This document shows positions 51,101-61,501 of a stretch of DNA of 64,000 nucleotides, piece after piece (positions within the stretch are counted from its first letter, which is position 1; each line of letters starts with the position of its first letter). The position numbers were made by a program, and so were the translations under genes. The stretch covers positions 11,317,226 through 11,381,225 of the forward strand of contig NC_087074.1 of NCBI RefSeq assembly GCF_026151205.1. The letters run 5' to 3'. Below the pieces are notes generated by a model. It worked only from the letters and a program-made list of their open reading frames with translations. It searched no databases and was not told the origin of the DNA. The stretch comes from Bolinopsis microptera. Lineage: Eukaryota; Ctenophora; Tentaculata; Lobata; Bolinopsidae.

Positions 51101-51966
51101 CTGTAATTTTGAAATGATCAGAAGATTCAGAGCAACGATACACTGGCCGATAACTGAACTAATTTGTATCAGGTCCTATGAAGCGTCTGGACTATAAATA
51201 ATTATTGTTAAATTAAAGTCGTTCAACTTCCAAAATCGCTATTTTCTTGATAAAATGATCTGTTTGTCTAAGTAATCAATGCGACTTCAGTTCATATCTT
51301 GAATCGACTTCTTGGATCTATGTCTTTTGAAAAATCATAAATACCTTTCAAACGATGATAGTTGATGTCAGAGAAGGGAACAGATTAGAGGGCCGATCCA
51401 AGAAATGAACCCAGAAAACAAAACAGATATTGGGATGAAAAGAGAGCCATTCTAAGAGAAGACATGGACAATCGTAGGAGGATGAAATGGAATCCTATCC
51501 CACAGTACCGTGAAGTGGATAATATTGGAGAGATTATTATTATTGTACTGTTTAGAAGTTGTGTATGGATTGAGAGGGCAAAACTAATGAGGGGGTCGCA
51601 GAATGTTGATATAATTATAGTGATGAGTTTAGTTTTTGTGTGTGTGTGTGACAAAGAAAACACAGACTGTTTTATTCAGTTATTTTCTTTGAATTTTGAG
51701 AGAACGATAAAATGAACAGAGCAAAGAGCATTTTAATAATTCAAAAATTCAATTCTTTGGAAAAGATCAAAATCAGGGAGGGGGGTCTTCATATTCAGGG
51801 GGCTGATTCCCCCCAAGACCCTTATTGTTTCCGTTAACATTTACACGTTCATTGTCATCATCATCATCTAGCTGATCTTCATATTCCTCTAACAATCTAT
51901 TCTCTGACATTAAAGCCTCAGCTTCTTTACTAACTATTAAACTCTCTCTCTTCTCTCTCCTCTTCT
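51101..51966. other. Spacer between two IFI27-like genes
   Basis: Should contain the missing 5' exons of the gene to the left, but I find no module-like reading frame flanked by phase-2 splice sites. A second copy of the acidic-tail coding sequence of the right-hand gene lies at ~51838-51909. Confidence 0.45.
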
Positions 51967-52046
51967 TCAGACATTTACACGTTCATCGTCGTCATCGTCA
52001 TCTAGTTGATCTTCATATTCCTCTAACAATTTCTTCTCTCTAACTA
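51838..52046. repeat. Tandem duplication of the acidic C-terminal coding segment
   Basis: The string ATTTACACGTTCATYGTCRTC, followed by CATCTAGYTGATCTTCATAT and CCTCTAACAAT, occurs at ~51838-51909 and again at ~51972-52040, a spacing of ~134 bp. The right copy encodes the Asp-rich tail of the gene ending at 51967. The left copy lies beyond its stop codon. Confidence 0.85.
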
Positions 52047-53514
52047 AACTCTCTCTCTTCTCTTTCTTCTTCTTCACGTGCTTGTGCAACAGAACACCGG
52101 ATGTTACCGTCCCTGCTACAGCCCCAACAGCTAACACTGATTGAAGTGCAGTTCCTATGAAAGTGGTAGCTGCAATGCTCTGCATGATAGCAAACCAAGA
52201 TCCAGCAGCCACGCTGCCAATACCAGATTGTATGGCAGCGGCTGCTGAGCCGGCAGCCACACCAGCTGATGTGAAACCCATTGCAAAGGGGACTGATGCT
52301 GCTCCTGCTGCCACTGCAGTTGTTCCGCCAGCTGCTGTTGCTCCAAGCAGTAATCTGATGGAGTAATTTTAAAATCAGGATTCAGATGATAATAAATTTA
52401 CAAATCGCAAGGTAATATGGGGGGGGGGGGGGCCGGGGGCTAATTTTTATCACTGACCAAATAGAGGCAAGGGGAGAATATAACTTACTTCTCTTTAAGT
52501 TTTTCTTTCTTATTCTCACGATCAATTTGCTCAATATCGTCAGTTAGAGAGATAGATTTAGGATTGGGTGTTTCATCTGCCGGTTCAGATATTAAGCTGT
52601 GATCAGTCAAAACAATTTTCAAAGTTGCGACACCACTGAAGGAATATATTATATAATATTATGTTTTGTAGTAGTGGAACAGCAATACTAAGGTAATGGG
52701 ACTTAGTATTGCTGTTCCACTACTACAGAAATAATCCTGATAACACTCGACCTCTGCCTGATCCAGAGGATATCACCATTTTACCTTCACACAGACATCG
52801 AACGCTGTAAGAAGATGACGATCAGACCTCATTAATATTATGTTTTATTTAATGATTTATTTATTGGTTAGTTAACACTTTAACAAATTGTAAGGAAACA
52901 TATTTTTATAAATCAGCATTTAATAAATTATACGCCGTAATTTACTGGGCTTCTAACGCTCTAGCCTATATTGAGCAGGTCGTATAATCATCATCTAAGT
53001 AACCAAGTGCATAGTACAATGAGCTGAAATAAAATAACCTTAGATCAGTAAGTCTCTTAGCCTCAGTCTCGCTGATACACGTAGACTTTGTTGTATCAAA
53101 GAAGCGTCCTGATGAAACATGCAGCAAGATGACGTAAGGAATGTCATTAATTTCTATTTCAGCAACTCCGCTGAAAGGGGGTTATTTTTATTATGAAAAC
53201 ATTAAAAAAATAAATTCCATTTCATAGGGATACTCTTACTTCCTTTGGTTAAATAGATTTTTTAAACGGTTCAAGTACACCTATTCAACAAACAAAACAA
53301 AAAACAGCCGGCCACTTTTAAACTATTTTAGGAGTATTGAATTACCGTAATTCTGATGTATTTTCCTTCTTTCTAACCAGATTTACCTGGTGATAAGTTC
53401 TGACGTTATCTTCCGATCAAGAAACTTATTGTCCAAGGGATCATAGAAGTTTGTTGGTCCAGGACTTTTCCTACTGTAGATTATGATGCGTTTCTTCTTT
53501 CTATCTTTCTCCAT
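51967..53514 (-). CDS. Modular IFI27-like protein: exon-encoded repeats plus ISG12-type membrane domain
   Basis: Predicted exons are 53514-53387, 53170-53039, 52635-52489 and 52354-51967. Every intron is phase 2 and GT-AG, giving 264 residues. Exons 1 and 2 each encode a module with aligned cores NFYDPLDNKFLDRKITSEL and RFFDTTKSTCISETEAKRL. Exons 2 and 3 open with GVAEIEI and GVATLKI, but exon 3 becomes a charged linker (IEQIDRENKKEKLKEK). Exon 4 is an ISG12/IFI27-type Gly/Ala-rich domain (~137-205: PFAMGFTSAGVAAGSAAA, SVAAGSWFAIMQSIAATT). It is followed by a Lys-rich and then Asp-rich tail (DDDDDDE). Vertebrate ISG12 proteins are short, without N-terminal repeats, so this is an unusual architecture. 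The start ATG has no upstream in-frame extension that I can support. The donor after exon 2 (GTTATT) is weak. The coding LINE begins only 262 bp beyond the start on the opposite strand. Confidence 0.75.
52668..52726. repeat. Perfect 25-bp inverted repeat hairpin in an intron
   Basis: GTAGTAGTGGAACAGCAATA plus CTAAG (52668-52692) is perfectly mirrored at 52702-52726 after a 9-nt loop. It lies in the second intron of the gene at 51967-53514. It could be a tiny foldback insertion. Confidence 0.9.
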
Positions 53515-53776
53515 GCCGGACTATATAATATTTTTACAGTTTTGACTCCCGATAGGTACAGGGTGGGCCAAAAGTCAGTACCCATACGTTGGGTCTTATA
53601 CCTCCTCCGTGTTTTATATTTGAGAGTTTTTGCTTTGCAGATGGCATACTGTACCTACTTGTTCGAAGGTTCCGTCACCAAAATTTGAAAATTCGATTTT
53701 TGGGGGCCACACCCAATCAACATTGAATTGATTATACTAATGTTTTTAGGATGGTGTGTGACAGTAACGAGTCCGC

Positions 53777-56700
53777 ATGGCAGTGAAAGCAGCCAGTAAG
53801 TTTATCGCCTCGACGAAGATCGCTGGATACCTTCTTTGTGCAACTTTTTCCATCATTGCTAGTACGACACTCAATTTTGGGACATGGAATGTTTGTGGTC
53901 TCTCCACCACTCACAAGCAACATCTTGTTGCAGAGGACATCGACAGATACGATTTAGATATTTTGGCCTTACAAGAAACCAAAACTCGTGAATTCTTGGA
54001 AACAACACTTCCCGGTCATCATAGACTGTTTCTGTTTGACCAGAAGCAGGGTAGACATGGGGGTCTTGGTTTTGTTGTTAACAAGCGTTTTATGGACAGT
54101 GTTTTATCGCATCATCAGATCAGTGACAGAGTCGTTTACATGGACGTTAAACTAAAACCCAATCGGGTAAACAAACCACCTTGTTATATCAGAATTATAA
54201 ATTGTTACAGTCCTACTAATCCTAAATCAGTCCAGAACCCTCAACTAGCTGATCAATTTTATGGTGAGCTTCTTGAGGCTATCAGTGTTCCTGCTCGATT
54301 TGAAGTATGGATGTTAGGTGACTTCAATGCCAAGTTAGGCAAGCGTTCACTTGTTGATGAAGAAAATGGTTTACAGCAGCACATAGGTAGGCATGGTGTT
54401 GGTAGAAGGAACGAGAATGGAGAGAGATTGTTACATTTTCTGGCAGCAAATGGCTTATTTGCTACCAATACTTCATTCTCCCACAGCAGCAGGCATATAA
54501 CTACACGCACTGGATGGATAAGAGACCAATCCACCCGAAAGAGTAAACCATACTTCTCACAGATAGACTATATACTTTGCAAGTCCAGGAGCAAAGCACT
54601 ACTGACTGATGCAAGGTCATATGCGGGAACTAAGCACCGCAGTGACCACAAGCTTGTAGTTGCAAAAGCAGATTTTTCCCTGCGTTATAGTTTCTACAGG
54701 AAGAAGAGGACTACTCAGAAGGCATTCAACACAACCACTCTTGTAGGTAGCATTGCAGCGCAACAACAGTTTAAATCTGCACTTACTGTTAATATCAACC
54801 AACTTGTATCTGAACCTGACTATTCTTCTAATGATACTTGTCAACAGTTCGGAAAACTATTTAAAAGTATTGAGACTGCTGCCATCTCCACTGTGGGTCT
54901 ACGCGAGCCACAGCGAAAGAGACACCACTCTTCTGATAGTGAAGTTGTTGAAATGTCAGAGGAAAGAAAACGATTGCTACAACTTCTGAATAATAATGAA
55001 TACAGAGACAGAAAGGACTTGAGATCAAAAATTAACAAACTCTCAAATGACATTAAGAAGCGACTGAATACTCTCAGAATAGAAGTTGCAAACAGTCTTG
55101 CAGACTCTATCAATAATACAGACGACGGCCGTAAAATGTTTGAAGCTGTCCGGCAACTATCAGGTAACAAGAAATCAGACTCCATCTCTGTTTTTAATGA
55201 CAAGAATCAACTGGTAGATAATGAGAGTGACAAAGCTGACATTATACGCAACTATTTTGAGCAACACTACACAGGACCAGACAGTGAACCTCCACTTGAG
55301 CCGTTTGTTGGCAGTCCTCAGCCACTAAACAATCCCATAACATCCTTTGAAGTGGAACAAGCTGCCAAAAAGCTAAGAAATGGTAAGGCTGTTGGTCCTG
55401 ATGGTATACCAAACGAATTCCTTAAACACTCCCCACCTATTTTCTATTCTACATTTGCACAACTGACCAATCAATCTTTTGAACGTCATGAACATGTACC
55501 TTCATTCACTGAAGGATTCCTTACCCCACTGCAAAAACCTGGTAAGCCACGTGGACCTTTAAAAAGTTTGCGCCCTCTTTGTCTTTTAAACGGCACCAGG
55601 AAGATATTGTCCATGATAGTCCTTAGACGCATTCAAAGACAAGTTTCTCAGTACACTGGACCTTGGCAAAATGCCTACAAGCCTGGCCATAGCTGTGCAA
55701 ATATTGTTTGGACACAACGGATCCTAGTTTCAGTTGTAAAGGAGAAACGCTGGTCTCTACACAAAATGGGTATTGATATGTCATCTGCATTCGACACCAT
55801 TAAGAGATCAGTTTTGCTAGAACTTCTTGCTGATGCTGGTTGTAGTGAAGACGACATCCGACTGGTAAGGTACCTACTCTCATGTACCAAACTGAAGATT
55901 AAAGTGAGGTCTACCGTATCAGGGGAGTTCATTGTCACGATAGGTGCGTTCCAAGGTGATAGTTTGTCTGGAAACCTTTTCACCCTGTATTTGGCTGGCG
56001 CACTTTACCACCTTCGTGCCTTTATGTCTTATCTAAGACCCAACCCTCCGTTTGCTGAAAACCTGCTACCTCTTGAGTGGGAGTACGCAGACGACGCAGA
56101 CTTCACAGACGTGGATAAAAAGAATTTGGAGTCCATGTTACCAATATGCAAGGAGATATTGGAGGAGTGGAATCTTTTTGTCAACGAATCAAAAACAGAG
56201 TTCACACATATCTATCTGGCCGAGAAGAACGAAGTTGATGACAAAGGAGAGCCACTTCGAGGAAGAGAGCCCTGGAGATCATCTATCTCACTTGGTTCCA
56301 AATTGTGCAGCAACGAGGACATAAAAAGACGATGTGTTCTGGCAAATCTTGCTTTCCAAACCTACAAGAAAGTTTGGGAACAAGGTAAACGCATACCTCT
56401 TAAGACCAGACTTAAGATCTACGAAGCCCAGGTGGTCTCCGTCTTAATGTATAATTGTAGCTGCTGGGCAGCTTCAAAGCAGCTACTGAGTAAACTGGAT
56501 ATTTGCCACAGAAAGCATCTGAGGCAAATCATCAGAATGACTTACCCTAATATAATCAAAAACGACACCCTTTACAAGAGATGTGAAGTGGTTCCACTCA
56601 GTGAGCGTGTTGCATGTGCACGATGGAGGATGCTCGGACATGTCCTTCGCAGTGATAACAACTCACCTGCACAGCTTGCATTACACTTTGCAGTAGAGAG

Positions 56701-56863
56701 TCAGAGTACTAAAAAGGGTAGAGTAGGTAGACACCAGTCGAACTTGCTTAAGACTATTAAATTTGATTTAGGTAGCAGGAACATTCCATTTGTAAATACA
56801 GACGATTTGTACAATTTAAGACTTTTAGCCTCTGATAGAGCGGGATGGAAGAAGTTGTTATAG
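53777..56863 (+). CDS. LINE polyprotein: AP endonuclease + reverse transcriptase (1028 aa)
   Basis: A single uninterrupted ORF. The apurinic-type endonuclease covers ~33-295, with its metal and catalytic residues in place: NFGTWNVCGL, LALQETK, MLGDFNAKLG and HRSDHKLVV. The reverse transcriptase covers ~530-830: KAVGPDGIPNEF, LQKPGKPRGP, GIDMSSAFDTI, GAFQGDSLSGNLF and the catalytic WEYADDADF. The C-terminal region ends in ARWRMLGHVLRSD, a tail motif common in endonuclease-bearing LINEs of the CR1/L2/RTE groups. Family members copy their RNA at an endonuclease nick. LSG in place of the usual LSP after QGD is a variant I note. No ORF1 is visible upstream. With no stops or frameshifts, this copy is young and may be active. 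Confidence 0.93.
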   Translation: MAVKAASKFIASTKIAGYLLCATFSIIASTTLNFGTWNVCGLSTTHKQHLVAEDIDRYDLDILALQETKTREFLETTLPGHHRLFLFDQKQGRHGGLGFVVNKRFMDSVLSHHQISDRVVYMDVKLKPNRVNKPPCYIRIINCYSPTNPKSVQNPQLADQFYGELLEAISVPARFEVWMLGDFNAKLGKRSLVDEENGLQQHIGRHGVGRRNENGERLLHFLAANGLFATNTSFSHSSRHITTRTGWIRDQSTRKSKPYFSQIDYILCKSRSKALLTDARSYAGTKHRSDHKLVVAKADFSLRYSFYRKKRTTQKAFNTTTLVGSIAAQQQFKSALTVNINQLVSEPDYSSNDTCQQFGKLFKSIETAAISTVGLREPQRKRHHSSDSEVVEMSEERKRLLQLLNNNEYRDRKDLRSKINKLSNDIKKRLNTLRIEVANSLADSINNTDDGRKMFEAVRQLSGNKKSDSISVFNDKNQLVDNESDKADIIRNYFEQHYTGPDSEPPLEPFVGSPQPLNNPITSFEVEQAAKKLRNGKAVGPDGIPNEFLKHSPPIFYSTFAQLTNQSFERHEHVPSFTEGFLTPLQKPGKPRGPLKSLRPLCLLNGTRKILSMIVLRRIQRQVSQYTGPWQNAYKPGHSCANIVWTQRILVSVVKEKRWSLHKMGIDMSSAFDTIKRSVLLELLADAGCSEDDIRLVRYLLSCTKLKIKVRSTVSGEFIVTIGAFQGDSLSGNLFTLYLAGALYHLRAFMSYLRPNPPFAENLLPLEWEYADDADFTDVDKKNLESMLPICKEILEEWNLFVNESKTEFTHIYLAEKNEVDDKGEPLRGREPWRSSISLGSKLCSNEDIKRRCVLANLAFQTYKKVWEQGKRIPLKTRLKIYEAQVVSVLMYNCSCWAASKQLLSKLDICHRKHLRQIIRMTYPNIIKNDTLYKRCEVVPLSERVACARWRMLGHVLRSDNNSPAQLALHFAVESQSTKKGRVGRHQSNLLKTIKFDLGSRNIPFVNTDDLYNLRLLASDRAGWKKLL

Positions 56864-56956
56864 CTTGTGTATCAGTTTTTCTTTTTTTCTGGCTACTTAT
56901 CAGATCTTTAAGATGTTCATTTATGTTCTATTTTTGATTTGAATAAAGTTATATTT
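53777..56956 (+). mobile_element. LINE with complete endonuclease-RT ORF
   Basis: A non-LTR retrotransposon whose 5' boundary lies somewhere in 53530-53776 and whose 3' boundary is probably just after ATAAAGTTATATTTT (~56956), where a tRNA-derived SINE begins. I could not find a target duplication or a clear poly(A) tail. It is unrelated to the RNase-H-bearing LINE at 22-24 kb: it has no RNase H and its RT tail differs. Confidence 0.8.
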
Positions 56957-57284
56957 TAGCGGCCAGGTAGCGCCAGGGACAAAAGGATTTCGCGGCATGT
57001 ACGAAACCGCGAAATTTCCCTTTTTCCGCGACAAATCGCGATTTTTTACGTTTACCGCGACAGACCGCGAAATTTCCCATTCTCCGCGACAAATCGCGAT
57101 TTTTTCAGTTTTTCGCGAAAAATCGCGCATTTTCCTTTAAATCTGAAGACCAAATTTGTGCATTTTCTTTTAAATCTGAGGACCAAATTTGCGCATTTTC
57201 CTTAAAATCTGAGGACCAAGTTTGCGTATTTTCCATAAAATCTGCGGGCCAAATGTCACGTTTTCTACAAGTATATGAAACCAA

Positions 57285-58440
57285 TCACATTTTCAGCCTT
57301 CCGTGAGTTCTGATTGTAGGTACATTCTCGATACATATTACATACCTCTGAAAGTGAAGGCGGAGCTCCCGCTTCCGAGCTCGTATTGCGAAAGGGAGGC
57401 CTGCCTTCCGAGATCGCATTACAAGGGGAGCCCTCGAGTCCAATATCGTGTATCGAAGGGTATGTGTGACCTTTGAAAGCCGAAAAAAATTTTTCGGCTC
57501 ATAATGATCAGGGTAGCATGAAACATGAACAAAAGTAGTTTCCAGAAAAACTTTGAAAAAATTTTGACTTAGAAAATTTTCGGTCCGAGTCATTCTCGAT
57601 ACGTACCTCTGAAGGCGGAGCTCCCGCTTCCGAGCTCGTATTGCGAAGGGGAGGCCTGCCTTCTGAGATCGCATAACAAGGGGAGCCCTCGAGTCCAAAA
57701 TCGTGTATCGAAGGCCAGGGTATGTGTGACCTTTGAAAACCGAAAAAATTTTTCGGCTCATAATGATCAGGGTAGCATGAAACATGAACAAAAGTAGTTT
57801 CCAGAAAAACTTTGAAAAATTTTGACTTAGAAAATGTTCGGTCCGAGTCATTCTCGATACGTACCTCTGAAGGCGGATCTCCCGCTTCCGAGCTCGTATT
57901 GCGAAGGGGAGGCCTGCCTTCCGAGATCGCATTACAAGGGGAGCCCTCGAGTCCAATATCGTGTATCGAAGGGTATGTGACCTTTGAAAAACGAAAAAAA
58001 TTTTTTCGGCTCATAATGATCAGGGTAGCATGAAACATGAACAAAAGTAGTTTCCAGAAAAACTTTGAAAAATTTTGACTTAGAAAATTTTCGGTCCGAG
58101 TCATTCTCGATACGTACCTCTGAAGGCGGAGCTCCCGCTTCCGAGCTCGTATTGCGAAAGGGAGGCACGCCTTCCGAGATCGCATTACAAGGGGAGCCCT
58201 CGAGTCCAAAATCGTGTATCGAAGGGTATGTGTGACCTTTGAAAAACGAAAAAAATTTTTTCGGCTCATAATAATCAGGGTAGCATGAAACATGAACAAA
58301 AGTAGTTTCCAGAAAAACTTTGAAAAATTTTGACTTAGAAAATTTTCGGTCCGAGTCATTCTCGATACGTACCTCTGAAGGCGGAGCTCCCGCTTCCGAG
58401 CTCTTATTGCGAAGGGGAGGTCTGACTTCCGAGATCGTAT
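57285..58440. repeat. ~255-bp satellite, about 4.3 copies inside the hAT
   Basis: Unit starts (ACCTCTGAAGGCGGAGCTCC) lie at about 57344, 57605, 57863, 58116 and 58371, so the period is 253-261 bp. Units contain GGTCCGAGTCATTCTCGATA and TCATAATGATCAGGGTAGCA and are nearly identical. The long minus-strand ORFs through it have no domain and result from the low stop density of the repeat. An inverted relative lies outside the transposon at 63771-64000. Confidence 0.95.
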
Positions 58441-58443
58441 ATG

Positions 58444-58650
58444 GAAGTTGACCAGTAGACATATAAAACTTGACCAGACGACATAAAGTTGACCAGTAGA
58501 CATATAAAACTTGACCAGACGACATAAAGTTGACCAAACGACATATAAAACTTGACCAAACGACATAAAGTTGACCAGACGACATAAAGTTGACCAGTAG
58601 ACATACAAAACTTGACCAAACGACATAAAGTTGACCAGAAGACATACAAT
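58444..58650. repeat. Short tandem repeat GTTGACCAGTAGACATA / ACTTGACCAGACGACATA
   Basis: About ten alternating 18-22-bp units built on TTGACCARNMGACATA, directly following the 255-bp satellite and ~120 bp before the transposase start codon. Confidence 0.9.
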
Positions 58651-58767
58651 GGATTAAGAAATCGAACAGTAGGTTAAATCAGTGTTGTTATTGAATCGTC
58701 ACTTGTCAGATATTTCGTCATCGATAACGTCATCGTTATTTGCTTGGTATTGTAATCGCTTGTTATA

Positions 58768-61501
58768 ATGGACCGCTTTGTCAAACGGCCTGCCGACAAA
58801 CCGGCTGGTCCTTCGTCTAGCAAACGCTCGAAACAGGCCAAACAGGGCAATGTAACAGCTCTCACGAGAGTGGCTGAATTTGGCAAATCATCATTTTATG
58901 CTGACAATGGGAAGCTATTTTGTAGAGCGTGCAACCTCGTCGTAGACCACACAAGAAAAAACACACTGACTCGGCATTTGGAATCGAAGGTAAATAACTT
59001 TATTTATCATTATTATCTTTCTACTATACAAAACGAAAGTTCATTTTTGTCTGTACGGCGCCACGTGCATTTAAGATTAGAAATAGGAAGTTGCATAGTA
59101 TTTAGTAACCATAGTTACGTGGTTGAACCGCGCACCTGCACGTGCGCCGTGCAATGATAATTATAAGGCACTTTGATCAGATTTGTTTTTATTTCGTTGT
59201 GTTCAGTACACTTTAATCGGCTGTATCTTCGGTTGTGATAGGTATTTTTTGATTCAATAAAAACTGACTACCAAAGAGTACCATTACCTCCCTCCCTGTG
59301 ACCACGGGCTTTCTAGTGTTATTATAATGCACCGATCTAGAACATCTTGTGCCTTTGTAAGCCTTTTAATAAATAGTTGACTATGTCATGCATCTTAATA
59401 TATTTCTTGCCGCACTCTAAGTTAAACATTATTTTTATCAGAAACATACTGAGTGTGCAGAGCAGTCAAAGTCGAAGGTTGATAATAGAAACGAAAGACT
59501 CCAAACTCTAAACAAAGTTATTAACCACAAGACTGATGCTCAATACGCTAGGAAGTTGTTAGCTGTGGATCTTTCTGAAGCTCTCATAGCTGCTAATATT
59601 CCTATAGAGAAACTAGATCACCCTGCCCTTCGTCAGTTTTTAGAGAACAGAGTTCCGGGGGCTGGAGCTATTCCTACTGCTGCTGGTGTTCGTCAATGGT
59701 ACCTGCCAACGGTAAGAATCTACAATCTGGTACAAATAAAGTTTTTTAATTGTTAGCCTTTATTAAAACCCGCGACGAATTGTATTGCTGTAAGATACCT
59801 TATTATTTTCGATCATAATTTAATTTTTGTATACCGTTCAAGATTCAAGAAGCACACGATGTAGAACTTAAGAAGATCATTGCTGGAGCAGATGGAGTCA
59901 TCATCACCGTGGATGAAACATCTGACAATGTCACCGACAGATCAGTCCTAAACTTGGTCCTGACACCCATATCTGCCAGCGCTGCTACTGATAAAACTGC
60001 TTCATACATCGGCGACCAAATTTATGTGGACAAACTAGATCACAAGATCATTGCTGCCGAGGTGATGAAGGTCGTAGATAAGTTTGATATAAACCACAAT
60101 GACGTTATTGCCTACGTGGCAGACAATGTGGCGTACATGTCGAAGGCGTTTACCCTTTTCTCTGGTAAGAAATTTAATATTATAATCATTTTAATAGTTT
60201 AAACTTTTATAGAAGGTCATGATTATTTGGTTATTATTAACTATAATTATTACTGTAAAATTTGTTTAAGACTTCCCTCATACATTGTTAACTGCCTAAT
60301 AAAGCTTAATAATCTTTTCAGCATTCTTCGAAAACTGTATTCACGTGACGTGTACAGCGCATTTATTCCACCTTCTGTTCGAAAGAGTACAAATGTACAA
60401 CGGAGAGGTGCACAAGTTTATGCAACTGTGGCAGTCGTATTTTAAGAACTCGGTAGCAAGGAGAAAACGATATATCCACTACATGGCTTCTAAAGAACTG
60501 TCAACAGCTAAGGTATGATGATCAGATAGTATTTTTATCGTTTTATTAGATTCAACTATGTATGTAATGGTATTTTTAAACTTTTTAAACCAACAAATCA
60601 ACTAACATTTGATAGATAATTAGGTTTCTATAAATTCAAAATAAGAAAACTTGCATCCCTAGTTTAAATTATTTCTTATCTATTTTTGATTATTATCATG
60701 ATATGTATCTAAAAACTAACCGTTTTTCAGTGCCCGAAGCCCTGCACCACTAGGTGGACTCCATGGCTGCGAGCGGTGCTATGGCACGAGGAGAGACATC
60801 GCCATTTGGACGAATTCTTAGCTGCTGAACACACTCAGTCTGATTCTGTTTCTTCTAGAGAACTCCAGGACCTTATGGCCGACGGAACATTGGAAAGGGA
60901 TTTCCAGTACCTTGGATCAGTAGTACCAACCTTGATTGAGGCTATTGAATGCCAGGAGACGACTAGCGTCAGTAATCACCACCTCATAGAAAAACTGTCA
61001 GATTTGAAGGCTTTTATGAAGACAGAGCAGAAGTCAAGAACCCACAAGGAGTGGAAGACTATGTGGACAGACATTCTGAGCAAATACGAGGAGTATTTCG
61101 AGTGGACTGGTCAGCCTCCGACATACTCTCAGAAAGGACTCAACTTCTTTAGAAGAACCCGCCTTCTGGACCCGAAACAGGCTGCAGAGTTGGAACCTAC
61201 CATAAGTGAGCTGCAGATGATTCCTCTTCTAAAATCCTGCCCTGTAAGCCAGATACAATCATACATTGATGAAGTAGGATCAGTAACTCCTTCTAGTACA
61301 CCGTGCTACTGGCAAAACAGACTGGTTAGGTGGCCAGTACTAGCCAAAGCGGCTATCCTTTCTATCTCAATACCTAGCCACTCTGCTGAGGTGGAACGTA
61401 GCTTTTCAGCTTACTCCAGAGTGATGACTAAGCTCAGGACAAACATGTCGGACTCTACTCTGAGAACATGTAATATGCTACACTTTAATTGTATTATATG
61501 A
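58768..61501 (+). CDS. hAT-family transposase, five exons, 591 aa
   Basis: Exons are 58768-58989, 59442-59711, 59843-60164, 60322-60512 and 60731-61501, with GT-AG introns and a frame that joins without stops. The N-terminus has a BED zinc finger whose ligands C52, C55, H70 and H76 are completed only by joining exon 2 (H76). The hAT catalytic core includes ITVDETSD (D188), the later AYVADNVAYM (D258) and CTAHLFHLL (C282, H285, the family's C..H signature), followed by TTRWTPW. The C-terminus carries the dimerisation motif SAEVERSFSAYSRVMTKLRT with its conserved acidic residue. hAT transposases cut the element out through hairpin intermediates on the flanking DNA and act as multimers. All key residues are present, so it is probably functional. 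The ATG was chosen because it precedes the BED finger in frame. Confidence 0.9.

Noticed and set aside
53000-53514. Assigning the repeated modules to plectin repeats
   Set aside because: The aromatic-D...S..EA pattern is only suggestive. Length and flanking residues differ, and no search could be run.
57285-58649. Minus-strand ORFs up to 372 aa in the hAT 5' region
   Set aside because: They run through the 255-bp satellite and the TTGACCA array in several overlapping frames, with no recognisable domain.
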